Assembly: GCA_017407725.1 (NCBI GenBank)
Contig: JAFQWB010000125.1
Location: forward strand, 1-9,430
Direction: 5' to 3'
Length of the DNA stretch: 9,430 bases
DNA from: Clostridia bacterium
Lineage (GTDB): Bacteria > Bacillota_A > Clostridia > Oscillospirales > CAG-272
Of this stretch, positions 1 through 7,270 are shown piece after piece. The notes under the pieces are model-generated. The model was given only the letters and a program-made list of their open reading frames with translations. It was not told where the DNA came from and made no database searches. Numbering within the stretch: position 1 is the stretch's first letter; every line of letters starts with the position of its first letter. Position numbers and translations under genes: made by a program.

Positions 1-914
1 CTTACCTTAAGATCGAAGTTGAAGCCTGTTCCGAAAATATTTTCACCTATAACGCCGTATTCCTTAGCCTGCTCGATAGCAGCCTCAAGACGCTCGATAG
101 CGATAGGATACTCTGCACGAACGTATACGTAACCCTCGTCTGCACCGATAGCGTAAGCTGCAATAGCCATAGCCTCGATAACCGCATGCGGGTCACCCTC
201 AAGAACAGATCTATCCATGAATGCACCGGGGTCGCCCTCGTCGGCATTACATGCAACATACTTCTTAACCTGTCCTCTGTTTGCGCAAGCGAACTTCCAC
301 TTAAGACCTGTGGGGAATCCGCCGCCGCCTCTTCCTCTGAGTCCGCTATCAAGAACTGTAGCGATAACGTCATCGGGAGTCATTTCTGTGAGCGACTTTG
401 CAAGAGCCTGGTAACCGTCTCTTGCTATGTACTCTCTGATATCCATAGGATTGATAACACCGCAGTTACGAAGAGCAACTCTCTCCTGCTTCTTATAGAA
501 GGTCATCTCGTTAAGAGATGCTACTGCATGGTGGTCACCTGTCATCTCGTGGAACTGAATACGCTCAACGGGAACGTTGTTTACGATGTGAGATTCAACG
601 ATCTCCTTAACGTCCTCAACCTTAACCATTGAATAGAAGGTTCCTTCGGGATAAACTATTACAACAGGGCCGAGTGCACAAAGACCGAAGCATCCTGTAA
701 GAACGAGCTTTGTTGTCTCTTCTACGCCTGCTGCCGCGAGTTCCTTCTGGAACTCATCATAAAGAACTGTACTTCCTGAAGATGTACATCCTGTACCGCC
801 GCAAACAAGAACGTGCTTCTTGTAGGGGCTATCTACGTGATCCTTCTCACGAAGAGTGACAAGAGGAAGATATTCAGCTCTTGCCAGCTTAAGATCTGCT
901 ACTGTTTTAATCAT
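1..914 (-). CDS. NuoF/HndC-like NADH-binding flavoprotein subunit of an NAD(P)-linked hydrogenase or oxidoreductase (partial, 3' end off window)
   Basis: The first 304 residues are visible; the C-terminal part lies beyond the left edge. An N-terminal thioredoxin-like [2Fe-2S] domain has cysteines C38, C43, C75 and C79 (CX4C and CX3C). The NuoF core follows, with the FMN/NADH-binding glycine-rich motif GLRGRGGGGFPTGLKW (191-206) and ADEGDPGAFMDR (224-235). By family knowledge such subunits oxidise or reduce NAD(P)H at FMN and pass electrons to Fe-S clusters. The fused N-terminal ferredoxin-like domain is typical of HndC/HydB subunits of multimeric [FeFe] hydrogenases rather than of complex I NuoF. 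The start at 914 has GGAGG 11 nt upstream. An in-frame ATG at 932 overlaps the stop of the preceding gene (TAATG) but has no Shine-Dalgarno of its own and would put the GGAGG inside the coding region. The gene is co-transcribed with the NuoE-like gene. The catalytic partner is not visible, so hydrogenase versus another NADH-linked complex cannot be settled here. Confidence 0.93.
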   Translation of the reverse strand, partial: MIKTVADLKLARAEYLPLVTLREKDHVDSPYKKHVLVCGGTGCTSSGSTVLYDEFQKELAAAGVEETTKLVLTGCFGLCALGPVVIVYPEGTFYSMVKVEDVKEIVESHIVNNVPVERIQFHEMTGDHHAVASLNEMTFYKKQERVALRNCGVINPMDIREYIARDGYQALAKSLTEMTPDDVIATVLDSGLRGRGGGGFPTGLKWKFACANRGQVKKYVACNADEGDPGAFMDRSVLEGDPHAVIEAMAIAAYAIGADEGYVYVRAEYPIAIERLEAAIEQAKEYGVIGENIFGTGFNFDLKV

Positions 915-931
915 ATCTTTCTCTGCCTCCA

Positions 932-1429
932 TTAGTTTTTATATTTTGCAACAATTCCGGGGATCATATCGGTTGTAAGTCTTCCGTATACTTCTCCGTT
1001 AATTGTCATAACAGGTGCAAGTCCGCATGCACCGATGCATCTGTTTGCTTCGAGTGAGAACTTTCCGTCGGGTGATGTTGATCCGGGCTCAAGAGAAAGC
1101 TCCTTTTCGAGTGCATCGAGAATGTCCTTGCTTCCCTTAACGTAGCAAGCAGTACCGAGACAAACCGCAATAGCGATCTCGCCTGTAGGATTGAGAGAGA
1201 ACTGTGCGTAGAAGGATGCTACGCCGTAAACCTCCTCAAGAGATACGTCAAGCTCGAGAGCGATTATACGCTGAACCTCGATCGGAAGATAACCGTAAAT
1301 GCCCTGTGCTGCCTGAAGTACGGGCATAAGCGCGCCGGGTATTCCGCGATTCTTTTCAATTGCGGCACGAAGCTGCGCTTCCTGTTCCGCGGTTCCCTTG
1401 AAGGCAACCGTTGTCAGTTTCTTTTTCAT
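932..1429 (-). CDS. NuoE/HndA-like [2Fe-2S] subunit (24-kDa subunit family)
   Basis: A 165-residue thioredoxin-like ferredoxin, the usual length for the NuoE family. The four [2Fe-2S] ligands are intact: C90 and C95 (CLGTAC), C131 and C135 (CIGAC). A helical N-terminal part carries the family segment GIPGALMPVLQAAQGIYGYL (29-48). By family knowledge it transfers electrons between the flavin subunit and other clusters in NADH dehydrogenases and NAD(P)-linked [FeFe] hydrogenases, in the cytoplasm. The start at 1429 is preferred because an AGGAGG lies just upstream and the protein then begins MKKKLTT. A longer reading to 1474 adds 15 hydrophobic, non-conserved residues and runs through the Shine-Dalgarno. 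It is first in the operon, with its stop overlapping an in-frame ATG of the NuoF-like gene, and is served by the extended -10 promoter at 1500-1528. Confidence 0.94.
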   Translation of the reverse strand: MKKKLTTVAFKGTAEQEAQLRAAIEKNRGIPGALMPVLQAAQGIYGYLPIEVQRIIALELDVSLEEVYGVASFYAQFSLNPTGEIAIAVCLGTACYVKGSKDILDALEKELSLEPGSTSPDGKFSLEANRCIGACGLAPVMTINGEVYGRLTTDMIPGIVAKYKN

Positions 1430-1499
1430 TGGAAAAACCCTCCTGTGAAATATATTAATTAAAAATAAGACCAATAAACAGACTTTTCAGTCTCATAGT

Positions 1500-1528
1500 A
1501 TTATAGCACATATCGCTTACAATTTCCA
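1500..1528 (-). promoter_or_regulatory. Sigma-A-type promoter with extended -10 for the NuoE/NuoF operon
   Basis: On the minus strand a perfect TATAAT (1505-1500) is preceded by TGC, an extended -10. Exactly 17 bp upstream is TGGAAA (1528-1523), four of six matches to TTGACA. Predicted transcription starts near 1493, leaving a leader of about 65 nt before the ATG at 1429. T-runs on the plus strand at 1533-1538, 1554-1559 and 1561-1567 are A-tracts upstream of this -35 and could act as an UP element. Confidence 0.7.
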
Positions 1529-1690
1529 TAGGTTTTTTAAAAATATTTCGTGGTTTTTTCTTTTTTTACATCAAAAACAGGCGTATTTTACAAGCAATTA
1601 CCGAAAAAGCTCGGCATCGGAATCAAAAGACGCCTTACAATGCTTTGAAACGGCATATTTTCAGAAGGATAAAAGTTTTTACAAATTCAC

Positions 1691-1719
1691 TTGATAAAAA
1701 GAATTTTTTGTGATATAAT
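1691..1719 (+). promoter_or_regulatory. Sigma-A-type promoter for the Mrp-family gene
   Basis: TTGATA (1691-1696) and TATAAT (1714-1719) are separated by exactly 17 bp, and TG at 1711-1712 gives an extended -10 (TGATATAAT). Transcription would begin near 1726, about 35 nt before the ATG at 1761. This is a near-consensus vegetative promoter, so strong constitutive expression is the simplest inference. Confidence 0.82.
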
Positions 1720-1760
1720 TTAAGAGTAAATATACATCTTAGGAAAGGAAAGTGAAAACT

Positions 1761-2609
1761 ATGGATGATATGGAAAAAACCGAAGGCTGTACTCACGATT
1801 GTTCAACGTGCTCTGCAGCTTGTTCATCAAAAAACAAAGGTCAGACAGATTCTCTTAAGGAAGCACAGAATCAGCTGAGCGACGTTAAAAAGGTAATTGC
1901 GGTAGTAAGCGGCAAGGGCGGCGTAGGAAAATCGCTCGTAACCTCTATGATGGCAGTTACTGCGTCTCGCGCAGGCTATAAGACCGCTATACTCGACGCG
2001 GATATAACAGGTCCTTCTATCCCCAAGATATTCGGAATAAAGGGCGAGGTTACCGGATGCGAATACGGAATGTTCCCTCTCAAGAGCACTACCGGAATAC
2101 GCGCCATGAGCGTCAATATGCTTCTTGAGGACGAAACCGCTCCCGTTGTGTGGAGAGGACCTGTTATCGCAGGAACGGTAAAGCAGTTCTGGACAGACGT
2201 ATGCTGGGGCGACGTAGACTATATGTTCGTCGATATGCCCCCCGGAACAGGCGACGTTCCGCTTACAATATTCCAGTCACTTCCCGTTGACGGAATCATT
2301 ATTGTAACTTCTCCTCAGGATCTCGTATCCATGATCGTTGCAAAGGCAGTAAACATGGCAAAGATGATGAATATTCCAATCATCGGAATAGTTGAAAACT
2401 ACAGCTATTTCGTTTGTCCCGACTGCGGCAAAACACACAACATTTTCGGTGAGAGCAACAGCGAGAAGGTTGCTGAAGAATACGGTCTCAAGCTTCTTGC
2501 AAAGCTTCCGCTTGACAGAAAGCTCGCCGCTCTGTGCGACAGAGGTATGATCGAGCTTATGGAAAACGACTATCTTGATGGCGCCTTCTGTGAAATAGAC
2601 GGCAAATAA
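1761..2609 (+). CDS. Mrp/NBP35-family Fe-S cluster carrier P-loop ATPase
   Basis: A 282-residue cytoplasmic ATPase of the Mrp/ApbC/NBP35 family, which by family knowledge binds an Fe-S cluster and delivers it to apo-proteins. A cysteine-rich N-terminus has C10, C14, C17 and C21 (CX3CX2CX3C), resembling eukaryotic NBP35. A deviant Walker A GKGGVGKS (51-58) follows, then a Walker B-like FVDMPPGTGD (156-165) and the CxxC pair C219/C222 (CPDC), the usual cluster site at the dimer interface. There is no DUF59 domain in front, as is common in clostridial members. The start is ambiguous: a GTG at 1752 would add MKT, and the AGGAAAGGA stretch at 1741-1749 could serve either codon. It is transcribed from 1691-1719, ends at a strong terminator, and diverges from Fe-S-rich redox genes that are plausible cargo (inference). 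Confidence 0.93.
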   Translation: MDDMEKTEGCTHDCSTCSAACSSKNKGQTDSLKEAQNQLSDVKKVIAVVSGKGGVGKSLVTSMMAVTASRAGYKTAILDADITGPSIPKIFGIKGEVTGCEYGMFPLKSTTGIRAMSVNMLLEDETAPVVWRGPVIAGTVKQFWTDVCWGDVDYMFVDMPPGTGDVPLTIFQSLPVDGIIIVTSPQDLVSMIVAKAVNMAKMMNIPIIGIVENYSYFVCPDCGKTHNIFGESNSEKVAEEYGLKLLAKLPLDRKLAALCDRGMIELMENDYLDGAFCEIDGK

Positions 2610-2617
2610 CCGATTTC

Positions 2618-2650
2618 AAGGGAGTGAAGAGTCATCTTCACTCCCTTTTT
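2618..2650 (+). terminator. Rho-independent terminator after the Mrp-family gene
   Basis: GGGAGTGAAGA (2620-2630) pairs perfectly with TCTTCACTCCC (2635-2645) around the 4-nt loop GTCA, extendable by two A-T pairs, and is followed by TTTTT (2646-2650). Only 28 bases separate its T-tract from the next ATG, so it could also work as an attenuator of the lipoprotein gene. Confidence 0.9.
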
Positions 2651-2678
2651 GCAGATTTTCGGAAAGGAACTAAAGAAA

Positions 2679-5600
2679 ATGAAAAAAATCAAAATCATTA
2701 CTCTGCTTTCGGCCATTCTCATTCTTACATCACTTCTTGTTTCGTGCGGCGGTAAAAGCGAAATCACCCACAAGGTAAGCTTCAACGGTGCCGAGATCGA
2801 AGTCAAGGCAGGCTCACTTCTGGAAAAGCCCTCCGACCCGAAAAAAGCACCTACAGACGCTCTTATCTATACCTTCAAGGGCTGGTACGTAGAAGGCACC
2901 GACAAGGAGTGGAACTTCGAGAAAGACAAGGTCACATCAGACGTAAGCCTTGTTCCTCTCTTCTCAGAGTCAGCCCGCACGTACACCGTAACATTTGAAA
3001 ACGACGAAAAAGTAACACTTGCATACGGCTCGCTTATAACAGAGCCCGCAACACCCGAAGCACCTGTCAAGGAAAATACACGATATATTTTTGATGGATG
3101 GTATAATACTTCAACTATGGAAAAATGGAATTTTGAAAGTGACACTCTAAAGGGAGACGTTACCCTTGCCGCACGTTTCACCGAAGAAGGAAAATCCGAT
3201 CTCAAGATAACACTAAGGCCTACCGAGGTAACGCTTGACGGAACTTCATTCCCCTCATTTTCTTACACACAGGAAGAATATAAGGGCATGACCCTCACGG
3301 TTACCGACGAAGCCAAAAACGAAGTAGCATCGGTAAAACTGAGCGATGCAGGAAACGCGCTCCTTTCTCTCTTCCCCGGAAAATACACCTGCAAGATCGA
3401 GACCCCCGACGGCTCTGTAAGTGCCACGTACAATCACTCTGCAAATGAAGAGCAGACGATCACCGTAACAAGAACTGCCAAATATCCTTCAACCATGGGA
3501 AGCTCATCCGACCCGTACAAGTATCCCTCATACGGTTCAAACTACAGAATTTCAAAAGGACAAATATATCTTTCAAGCTACACCTACATATACCTCGGAG
3601 ACGGAACTCTTACCGACAAGGTGTACATCGAAGCAACGGTAAATCTTCCCTCATCCATGCTCGGATCAATGTACGGAATCATGCCTGCGTGTGAGTACGG
3701 AAACCTCTCAAACGATGCAAACAAGGCTCTCGCCGGTGCATCCGACAAAGCTGCAAAGAAGCTTGTATTCGGATATTCGGCAAACAACACTCTATACTCT
3801 CAGAGCATTAGCGGATGGAGCGGTTCTTCAATAGTTTCCGAAAAGGTATTCAGCTCATCCGAAGTCAAGAACACAAGCCACAAGCTTGGAGTTTTAAGAT
3901 GCGGAAACTACTATTTCGTATTTGTTAACGGCAATCTCGCATGTGAATACTACACCGATGAATACGGAAAGTCGGGATACGGATTTGCACTCACCTCTCC
4001 CGTAGGCTCAAGTCTTATCGGATTTTCCGATATCATTACAATCACCGATGATTCGATCATAAACAGCATGGCTGAAAAATACGCAGGAACCACCTCTGTT
4101 GAATATGATTCTTCTCTTTTCACCATGGAGCAGGGCGGCGTAACGGTTAAGGACAGCGTTATAAAGGGTATTCCCGTAACCGCCACCGTAAAGCTCGGAG
4201 CAAACGAAACGATCCTCTCGTATTCAGTAAAGCTTGACGGCAAGGAGATTGAATTCACAGAAGCAGGAAGCACTGTTTCCTTCACTCCCCTTTCGGACGG
4301 AAAATACGTCGTCAGTGCAGTCAAGACCGCAAAAGCCGAAAGCACTTTGAATTACACCGTCAAGCCCTTTGAGATCAGTCTTTCAGACAAATCGTACACC
4401 CTCAGAGATTTCAGCTTCGACATGAGCGAGGTCAAGGTTTCGATTTACGACAAGACGTCGGGCAAGACAAGCGCTCTCACTCTTGACAAAAACGGATCGC
4501 TCGCACTTGACTGCGGAAGATACACGGTAAGAGCGGAATACAAGTCGAACGTATTTGAAAAGGATATCACGGTATATTCGAATCTTACGAACACAATTGA
4601 TATTTACTTATCCGATTCCTATCTCGGAGGCGCGATCACCCTTAACGGCACAAAATTCTACAGCTACAACGAGGCAACCGAGACTGCCGAAAAGGGCGTT
4701 TCGTGGTCGCTTATAGACAAGATGCGCGACAGCGTTCTTCTCACCTCATACACATACGCCTTCCAGAAAGGATTCACGGGAACAAGATATTACGTTGAAG
4801 GAACCTTTGATTCCTCACTTCCCTCTTACAATATAAGATCGGGACTCGGCGCGCTTCTTGTCTCTCACGGACCGAAAAAGCTTGCCGACTCAAGCGACGT
4901 CAAGGTAATGGCGGCAATTTACGGCGAAAGCGTTATACTTTGCGTATCGGACAACTGGGCTGCAGACAAAACCATAACACTTGCCAACTACACCGACTTT
5001 GGCGTAGAGCCGGGTGAGAGCGTACGTCTCGGAGTTGTGCGCGACGGCACCGATTATTATTTCTTTGTTAACGACACCTATGTTGCTTACAGAAAGATCG
5101 AGAGTGTAAAGGGCGAATGCGGAATCGGAGTTGCCGGCTTCCCCTCATCTGTTGAAATAAGAAAATTCAACTACTCTGATTCAGACGAGCTCATAGATGC
5201 CCTCATAGCTGAAAAGACACCTTCTCCCACATCTATCGACATCTACCTCATTGCAGGTCAGTCCAACGCATCGGGTTACTCACTCGGAAACGCATCCTCG
5301 CTTCTTTCGGGCGACAAGAGATACGTTTACGGAAACTCAAATATCCTCTATGCAGGTAACGGTCAGTCCACAAACTGGAACAATCTCACAACAGGCTCTT
5401 TCAACAGCAACCGCTATGAGTGGGGCGTTGCAAGATTCGGTCAGGGTCATTCTCCGAATCATTTAAGTGCGGAGGTCGGAATGATCTCGGCTCTCTCTGA
5501 ATACTACAACACCGAAACGGGCAGAGTTGCGGGCATCATTAAATACGCTCACGGCGGAACCTCCCTTCTGAACAACGAGGGCGGCGAAAACATATGTGCA

Positions 5601-6158
5601 GGTAACTGGATGTCTCCCTCGTATGCAGAGTCGCTCAAAAAGAACTACACGGGTCTTTGCGGCGGTCTTTACAGAAACCTTCTTGCAGAGGTCACGGCAA
5701 GAGTTGCGGAGCTCAGAGCGATGGGCTTTACCGAAATAAACCTCAAGGGAATGTTCTGGATGCAGGGCGAAGCCGATCTCACCGCGCTTACTGCTTATGA
5801 GAAGTCCTTCACGTATTTCGTTTCGGATATCAGACGCGATCTCGGCAAAATAATGGGCGAGGATCTTTCGGACTTTGCCTTTATCGTCGGTGAGGTTTCA
5901 GAAACGTTTGCAAGTGCAAGCTCGGGACAGGTAAACACCAACAAGAACTTCATAAAGCTTCAGAGAAAGCTTGCGGAGAACATTGACGGCGTTTATACTA
6001 TCGAGTCAAGCAAATATGACATCAACAAGCTTGTAGGAGGCTCAAGCGTTGCAGTCGGAACAGACATTTACCACTGGTCGGGCAATGATATGGTTGAAAT
6101 CGGAAAGCTTGTAGGAAAATCGATTCTCAAAAACATTCTTAACATAACCGAAAGCTGA
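2679..6158 (+). CDS. Large surface lipoprotein with InlB-type repeats, duplicated beta-sandwich modules and a C-terminal SASA-type (sialate O-acetylesterase / acetylxylan esterase) SGNH domain
   Basis: A 1159-residue exported protein. A lipoprotein signal peptide has lysines at 2, 3 and 5, a hydrophobic core, and lipobox LVSC with C23. Two Listeria-Bacteroides (InlB B-type) repeats follow (about 29-97 and 101-168), each with the GWY signature (68-70, 140-142). Next come two related modules of a small beta domain plus a jellyroll-like domain (about 173-460 and 560-835), linked by an Ig-like stretch. The catalytic domain (about 850-1155) has GQSN with candidate nucleophile S862, HGGTS (958-962), WMQGEAD (1027-1033) and DIYH with D1129 and H1132. 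These match the SASA/CE6 family, which removes O-acetyl groups from sialic acids or xylan; the substrate cannot be chosen from sequence. The ATG at 2679 is preferred over the TTG at 2649 because it gives the signal peptide and has AAGGA 10 nt upstream. It is monocistronic, between two terminators. Confidence 0.9.
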   Translation: MKKIKIITLLSAILILTSLLVSCGGKSEITHKVSFNGAEIEVKAGSLLEKPSDPKKAPTDALIYTFKGWYVEGTDKEWNFEKDKVTSDVSLVPLFSESARTYTVTFENDEKVTLAYGSLITEPATPEAPVKENTRYIFDGWYNTSTMEKWNFESDTLKGDVTLAARFTEEGKSDLKITLRPTEVTLDGTSFPSFSYTQEEYKGMTLTVTDEAKNEVASVKLSDAGNALLSLFPGKYTCKIETPDGSVSATYNHSANEEQTITVTRTAKYPSTMGSSSDPYKYPSYGSNYRISKGQIYLSSYTYIYLGDGTLTDKVYIEATVNLPSSMLGSMYGIMPACEYGNLSNDANKALAGASDKAAKKLVFGYSANNTLYSQSISGWSGSSIVSEKVFSSSEVKNTSHKLGVLRCGNYYFVFVNGNLACEYYTDEYGKSGYGFALTSPVGSSLIGFSDIITITDDSIINSMAEKYAGTTSVEYDSSLFTMEQGGVTVKDSVIKGIPVTATVKLGANETILSYSVKLDGKEIEFTEAGSTVSFTPLSDGKYVVSAVKTAKAESTLNYTVKPFEISLSDKSYTLRDFSFDMSEVKVSIYDKTSGKTSALTLDKNGSLALDCGRYTVRAEYKSNVFEKDITVYSNLTNTIDIYLSDSYLGGAITLNGTKFYSYNEATETAEKGVSWSLIDKMRDSVLLTSYTYAFQKGFTGTRYYVEGTFDSSLPSYNIRSGLGALLVSHGPKKLADSSDVKVMAAIYGESVILCVSDNWAADKTITLANYTDFGVEPGESVRLGVVRDGTDYYFFVNDTYVAYRKIESVKGECGIGVAGFPSSVEIRKFNYSDSDELIDALIAEKTPSPTSIDIYLIAGQSNASGYSLGNASSLLSGDKRYVYGNSNILYAGNGQSTNWNNLTTGSFNSNRYEWGVARFGQGHSPNHLSAEVGMISALSEYYNTETGRVAGIIKYAHGGTSLLNNEGGENICAGNWMSPSYAESLKKNYTGLCGGLYRNLLAEVTARVAELRAMGFTEINLKGMFWMQGEADLTALTAYEKSFTYFVSDIRRDLGKIMGEDLSDFAFIVGEVSETFASASSGQVNTNKNFIKLQRKLAENIDGVYTIESSKYDINKLVGGSSVAVGTDIYHWSGNDMVEIGKLVGKSILKNILNITES

Positions 6159-6170
6159 TCATCACAAACA

Positions 6171-6206
6171 AAAACACGGTCTTGCATTTTCGCAAGACCG
6201 TGTTTT
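6171..6206. terminator. Bidirectional rho-independent terminator between the lipoprotein and mnmA
   Basis: AAAACACGGTCTTGC (6171-6185) and GCAAGACCGTGTTTT (6192-6206) form a perfect 15-bp stem around a 6-nt loop. A T-run extends to 6209 on the plus strand, and the 5' A-run supplies a U-tract on the minus strand. It lies between two convergent genes, 12 bp after the lipoprotein stop and immediately before the mnmA stop at 6208, and probably terminates both. Confidence 0.93.
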
Positions 6207-6207
6207 T

Positions 6208-7260
6208 TTATATCCGTTTGTTTCTTTCTATTATACCGCTGAAAAGAACAGCTCCGTCGTCAGAATAAAACACCGCGAACTGCCCGGGTGCGGCAATCTG
6301 AGAGACGCCGTCGTACTCGACCGTTGCTCTTTGGTTTTTGATGGTAACTCTCGCATCTCTTTCGCCCGCGGAGTATCTTATCTTGACCTTTGCAAAGATC
6401 TCAGCATCATCTGTCGGGGGAAGCCCCAAGAACGAGAGATCCTTTACAGAAAAGCTTTTTTCGGTAAAATCCTCTTTTGCGGCAAGAGTTACCGTATTTG
6501 CCAAAGGGTCTATGTCGGTAACAAAGGCTCTGTGACCAAGCGCGATTCCGAGTCCTCTTCTCTGTCCGACGGTATAATTAAGTATACCCTCGTGCATGCC
6601 GAGCACCCTTCCGTTTTTGTCAACGAAGCTTCCCTTTTCGGTATCTCTGTAATTTTCTCTTATATATGACGCGTAGTCGTTACCCTCTACAAAACAGATA
6701 TCCTGGCTTTCGGAAAGCGAGGCAGACGTTTTTTTCGTATCAAGTGCGATACGCTTTATCTCATCCTTTGAGTAAAGCTCAAGCGGTGCGGTAAAGCGCT
6801 CTATCTGATACTGCTCCAGTCTTGAAAGCATATAGCTCTGATCCTTCTTTAGGTCGCTTCCCTTTTTAACGGTATATCTTCGGTTATCAAGCAAAATCGG
6901 AGAGGCATAGTGACCGGTTGCATATTTATCCGCACCAAGCTCCTCTGAAAGTCTGCAAAGACTTTCCATCTTGACAAATCTGTTACAAATAACGCAGGGG
7001 TTGGGTGTTCCTCCCTCAAGATAGGTGTTTGCAAAATAGTCTATGACATTTTTCTTGAATTCCTCGCGCCTATCGATAACGTAAAGAGGAATATCAGCCT
7101 CTTTTGCAGCTACCCTTGCCCTTTCGGGATCATCTCTGTCCGAAAAGATTATATAAGCTCCGACAACCTCGGAAAAACTGTTTTTGAGAAGCTCTGCGCA
7201 GACAGACGAGTCTACACCGCCGCTCATTCCGAGCAGCACCTTTGATCTCTTTGTACTCAT
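6208..7260 (-). CDS. mnmA: tRNA-specific 2-thiouridylase MnmA
   Basis: A 350-residue cytoplasmic enzyme that activates the C2 of wobble uridine-34 in tRNA Lys, Glu and Gln with ATP and replaces oxygen with sulfur. The N-terminal PP-loop SGGVDSS (13-19) binds ATP. ATGHY (114-118) is present. The two catalytic cysteines fall in TPNPCVICN (85-93; C92) and SQDICF (185-190; C189). The central domain has GQRRGLGI (232-239) and the C-terminal beta-barrel has APGQFAVFY near the end. Length is close to the family norm. C89 is an extra cysteine three residues before the catalytic C92. It is last in a three-gene operon, 10 nt after the dihydroorotase-like stop. No good Shine-Dalgarno is seen in that gap, only GTGGAA inside the preceding gene's end, so translation may depend on coupling. 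Confidence 0.95.
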   Translation of the reverse strand: MSTKRSKVLLGMSGGVDSSVCAELLKNSFSEVVGAYIIFSDRDDPERARVAAKEADIPLYVIDRREEFKKNVIDYFANTYLEGGTPNPCVICNRFVKMESLCRLSEELGADKYATGHYASPILLDNRRYTVKKGSDLKKDQSYMLSRLEQYQIERFTAPLELYSKDEIKRIALDTKKTSASLSESQDICFVEGNDYASYIRENYRDTEKGSFVDKNGRVLGMHEGILNYTVGQRRGLGIALGHRAFVTDIDPLANTVTLAAKEDFTEKSFSVKDLSFLGLPPTDDAEIFAKVKIRYSAGERDARVTIKNQRATVEYDGVSQIAAPGQFAVFYSDDGAVLFSGIIERNKRI

Positions 7261-7270
7261 AATAATTATT

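Larger units (their letters stand above)
1430..1760. other. Divergent intergenic promoter region
   Basis: About 330 bp without a gene, between the NuoE-like and Mrp-family starts. It holds one promoter for each direction (1500-1528 minus, 1691-1719 plus), homopolymeric A/T tracts at 1533-1567, and a small hairpin at 1480-1493 near the predicted minus-strand transcription start. I see no credible small ORF, riboswitch or tRNA in the central part (about 1570-1690). Confidence 0.75.

Noticed and set aside
186..632. Plus-strand open frame opposite the NuoF-like gene
   Set aside because: It is antisense to a clearly conserved flavoprotein, and its translation resembles no family.
1430..1474. N-terminal extension of the NuoE-like protein
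   Set aside because: The AGGAGG for the ATG at 1429 would lie inside it, and the extra residues do not resemble the family.
1500..1523. Possible Rex-like operator overlapping the minus-strand -10 (ATTATA...TACAAT dyad)
   Set aside because: Only the outer arms match (five of six) and the inner bases mostly do not pair. It lacks the TTGTTAA half-sites expected for Rex.
1533..1567. T-runs as a terminator
   Set aside because: No stem precedes them on the plus strand and no gene ends here; they fit better as A-tracts upstream of the minus-strand promoter.
6171..6206. Perfect inverted repeat as a mobile-element end
   Set aside because: Its position between convergent genes, the T-tracts on both strands, and the absence of transposase or target duplication make it a bidirectional terminator.
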